From Skeletonema tropicum (lineage: Eukaryota; Bacillariophyta; Thalassiosirophyceae; Thalassiosirales; Thalassiosiraceae): a stretch of 64,000 nt of DNA. This document shows positions 63,301-64,000 of the stretch, one piece after another (position 1 is the stretch's first letter; every line of letters begins with the position of its first letter). A model generated the notes under the pieces. That model searched no databases, had not been told where the DNA came from, and saw only the letters and a list, made by a program, of their open reading frames with translations. The DNA lies in NCBI GenBank assembly GCA_037178625.1, contig CM074138.1, positions 2,542,001-2,606,000 of the forward strand, given 5' to 3'. The position numbers and the translations under genes are program-made.

Positions 63301-64000
63301 CCTATCAGTCCCGTCCTTTCTGAGGCCGAGACTCCAGGTTATGGTGTGGAAATTGCTGTGACGACTCGTAACATCAAGATTGTTGGTGAAGATGATGGTA
63401 CCTACAACGGAGGATACTTGCAAGTCTTTCACACCCCCGATGTTGCTCAAGTCATCGAAGGTGTGGAATTCTACAACATGGGTCAGTCGTCAAGGAAGAA
63501 TCGCTTCGCAATTCAGCTCTTGTACAATGGCAATATTGAAGGCACGTCAATTTCAAGCAACTCTATCCGTGAATCCAATATGAGGTGTATTTCTGTCGAT
63601 GGTACCGCAAATGCAACGATTGCCTCAAATGTAGGAGCTGGGATTACTGGACACTGCTTTTACTTCGATCGTGTTGCGGCAGAGAACATGGTGGTTGATA
63701 ACCTTGCGTCAAACATGAACAACAGAATTGGTTGGCACAATCGTATCGATGGATGGGATGACTATGACGCGGATGGTTTCTCAATTTGGTCGCCAACCAA
63801 TCATTTCATTGGAAATGTGAGTATTCTTTTTTGAGCATATGATTGCTGCGTTTCAAAGTAAATGATTCTGACAGCTCCTTGATTTTGTTACACGTTGGTA
63901 TCTGTTTCATAGGTCGCTGCTGGGGGGCATAAACGTGGATTCCGCTACTATCTCGATTGGAGGACCCTCGACGTTGATAAGGTTCAGGTTGGTGGAAGCT
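60312..64000 (+). CDS. Secreted G8-domain (CEMIP-like) protein, partial at window end
   Basis: Exons 60312-61298, 61455-62240, 62330-63040, 63136-63816 and 63913 to beyond 64000; all introns GT-AG (89-156 bp) and in phase 0. Signal peptide about 1-23. A long acidic, Lys-rich linker to residue about 300 follows. A G8 domain spans the first intron: GGGGPVVVPCGTCLVYDLGT, IPGLNIIGKLQVP, YVFVQGELEM. It is followed by GEKPFLVAGGKLNIHGW, as in CEMIP/TMEM2 proteins (hyaluronan-related in animals). Next are two carbohydrate-binding-like sandwiches (DFDDGVDFSVWSGG; LVVNGNAEDGDGKGWHPY) and a right-handed beta-helix-like region (GVEFYNMGQSSRKNRFAIQL, SNSIRESNMRCISVDG). Probably extracellular and binding or cutting polysaccharide; substrate unknown. 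ATG 60312 chosen as start of the signal peptide. Confidence 0.85.

Overview
The window looks like nuclear DNA of a diatom, most likely a centric one. It encodes a fucoxanthin-chlorophyll a/c light-harvesting protein with a plastid-type AFAP presequence, arrays of AP2 domains of the stramenopile kind, genes with short GT-AG introns (about 90-155 bp), a CotH/lamin-tail secreted protein, and transposable elements typical of stramenopiles. There is no operon structure. A run of exactly 500 N (34987-35486) shows this is a scaffold. Several genes carry single-base frameshifts or lone in-frame stops, which may be real decay or consensus errors.

Layout. 1-7.7 kb: a mosaic of mobile DNA. It holds a 5'-truncated non-LTR reverse transcriptase with zinc fingers inserted before its thumb, inside a 93-bp perfect inverted repeat, next to a PIF/Harbinger-like element whose ends each carry two near-identical palindromes. 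9.2-11.7 kb: a NO66-like JmjC ribosomal oxygenase gene (minus strand). 11.95-19.9 kb: a nest of two transposons. A tyrosine-recombinase retroelement with split direct repeats (order A1-ORFs-B1-A2-B2) sits 5 bp inside one end of a Tc1/mariner-like element; removing it restores that element's terminal repeat and TA duplication. 20.0-21.3 kb: a pair of 247-bp direct repeats with hairpins. 21.6-30.7 kb: four tandem multi-AP2 genes, all minus strand, with an N-terminal helix motif and Cys/His fingers in three of them.

31-34.3 kb: a three-exon secreted protein (lamin-tail domain, CotH kinase-like domain, four Cys-rich repeats, GPI-like tail). 34.9-38.6 kb: the NAT10/Kre33 RNA cytidine acetyltransferase gene, broken by the N gap and four frameshifts. 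38.8-40.6 kb: a Lys-rich protein with a paralogue at 54.3 kb, and a four-TM protein. 41.6-51.7 kb: a tandem pair of ankyrin / EF-hand / kinase-like genes. The EF-hand segment appears to lie inside the kinase N-lobe. Copy 1 has one stop and one frameshift; copy 2 has many frameshifts and ends in a CaaX box. 52.1-53.2 kb: a FUN14-domain protein with an EF-hand. 55.8-56.4 kb: the FCP gene, with a 230-bp near-identical fragment of its 3' end at 58.5 kb. 56.6-58.4 kb: a decayed Cys-rich, GPI-tailed surface protein. 60.3 kb to the end: a multi-exon secreted G8-domain (CEMIP-like) protein that runs off the window.

The genes do not form one pathway. The stronger leads for something undescribed are the EF-hand-in-kinase architecture with ankyrin repeats and a prenylation motif, the tandem finger-AP2 family, the RT with an inserted finger module, and the nested transposons. 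No tRNA, rRNA or CRISPR was recognised.
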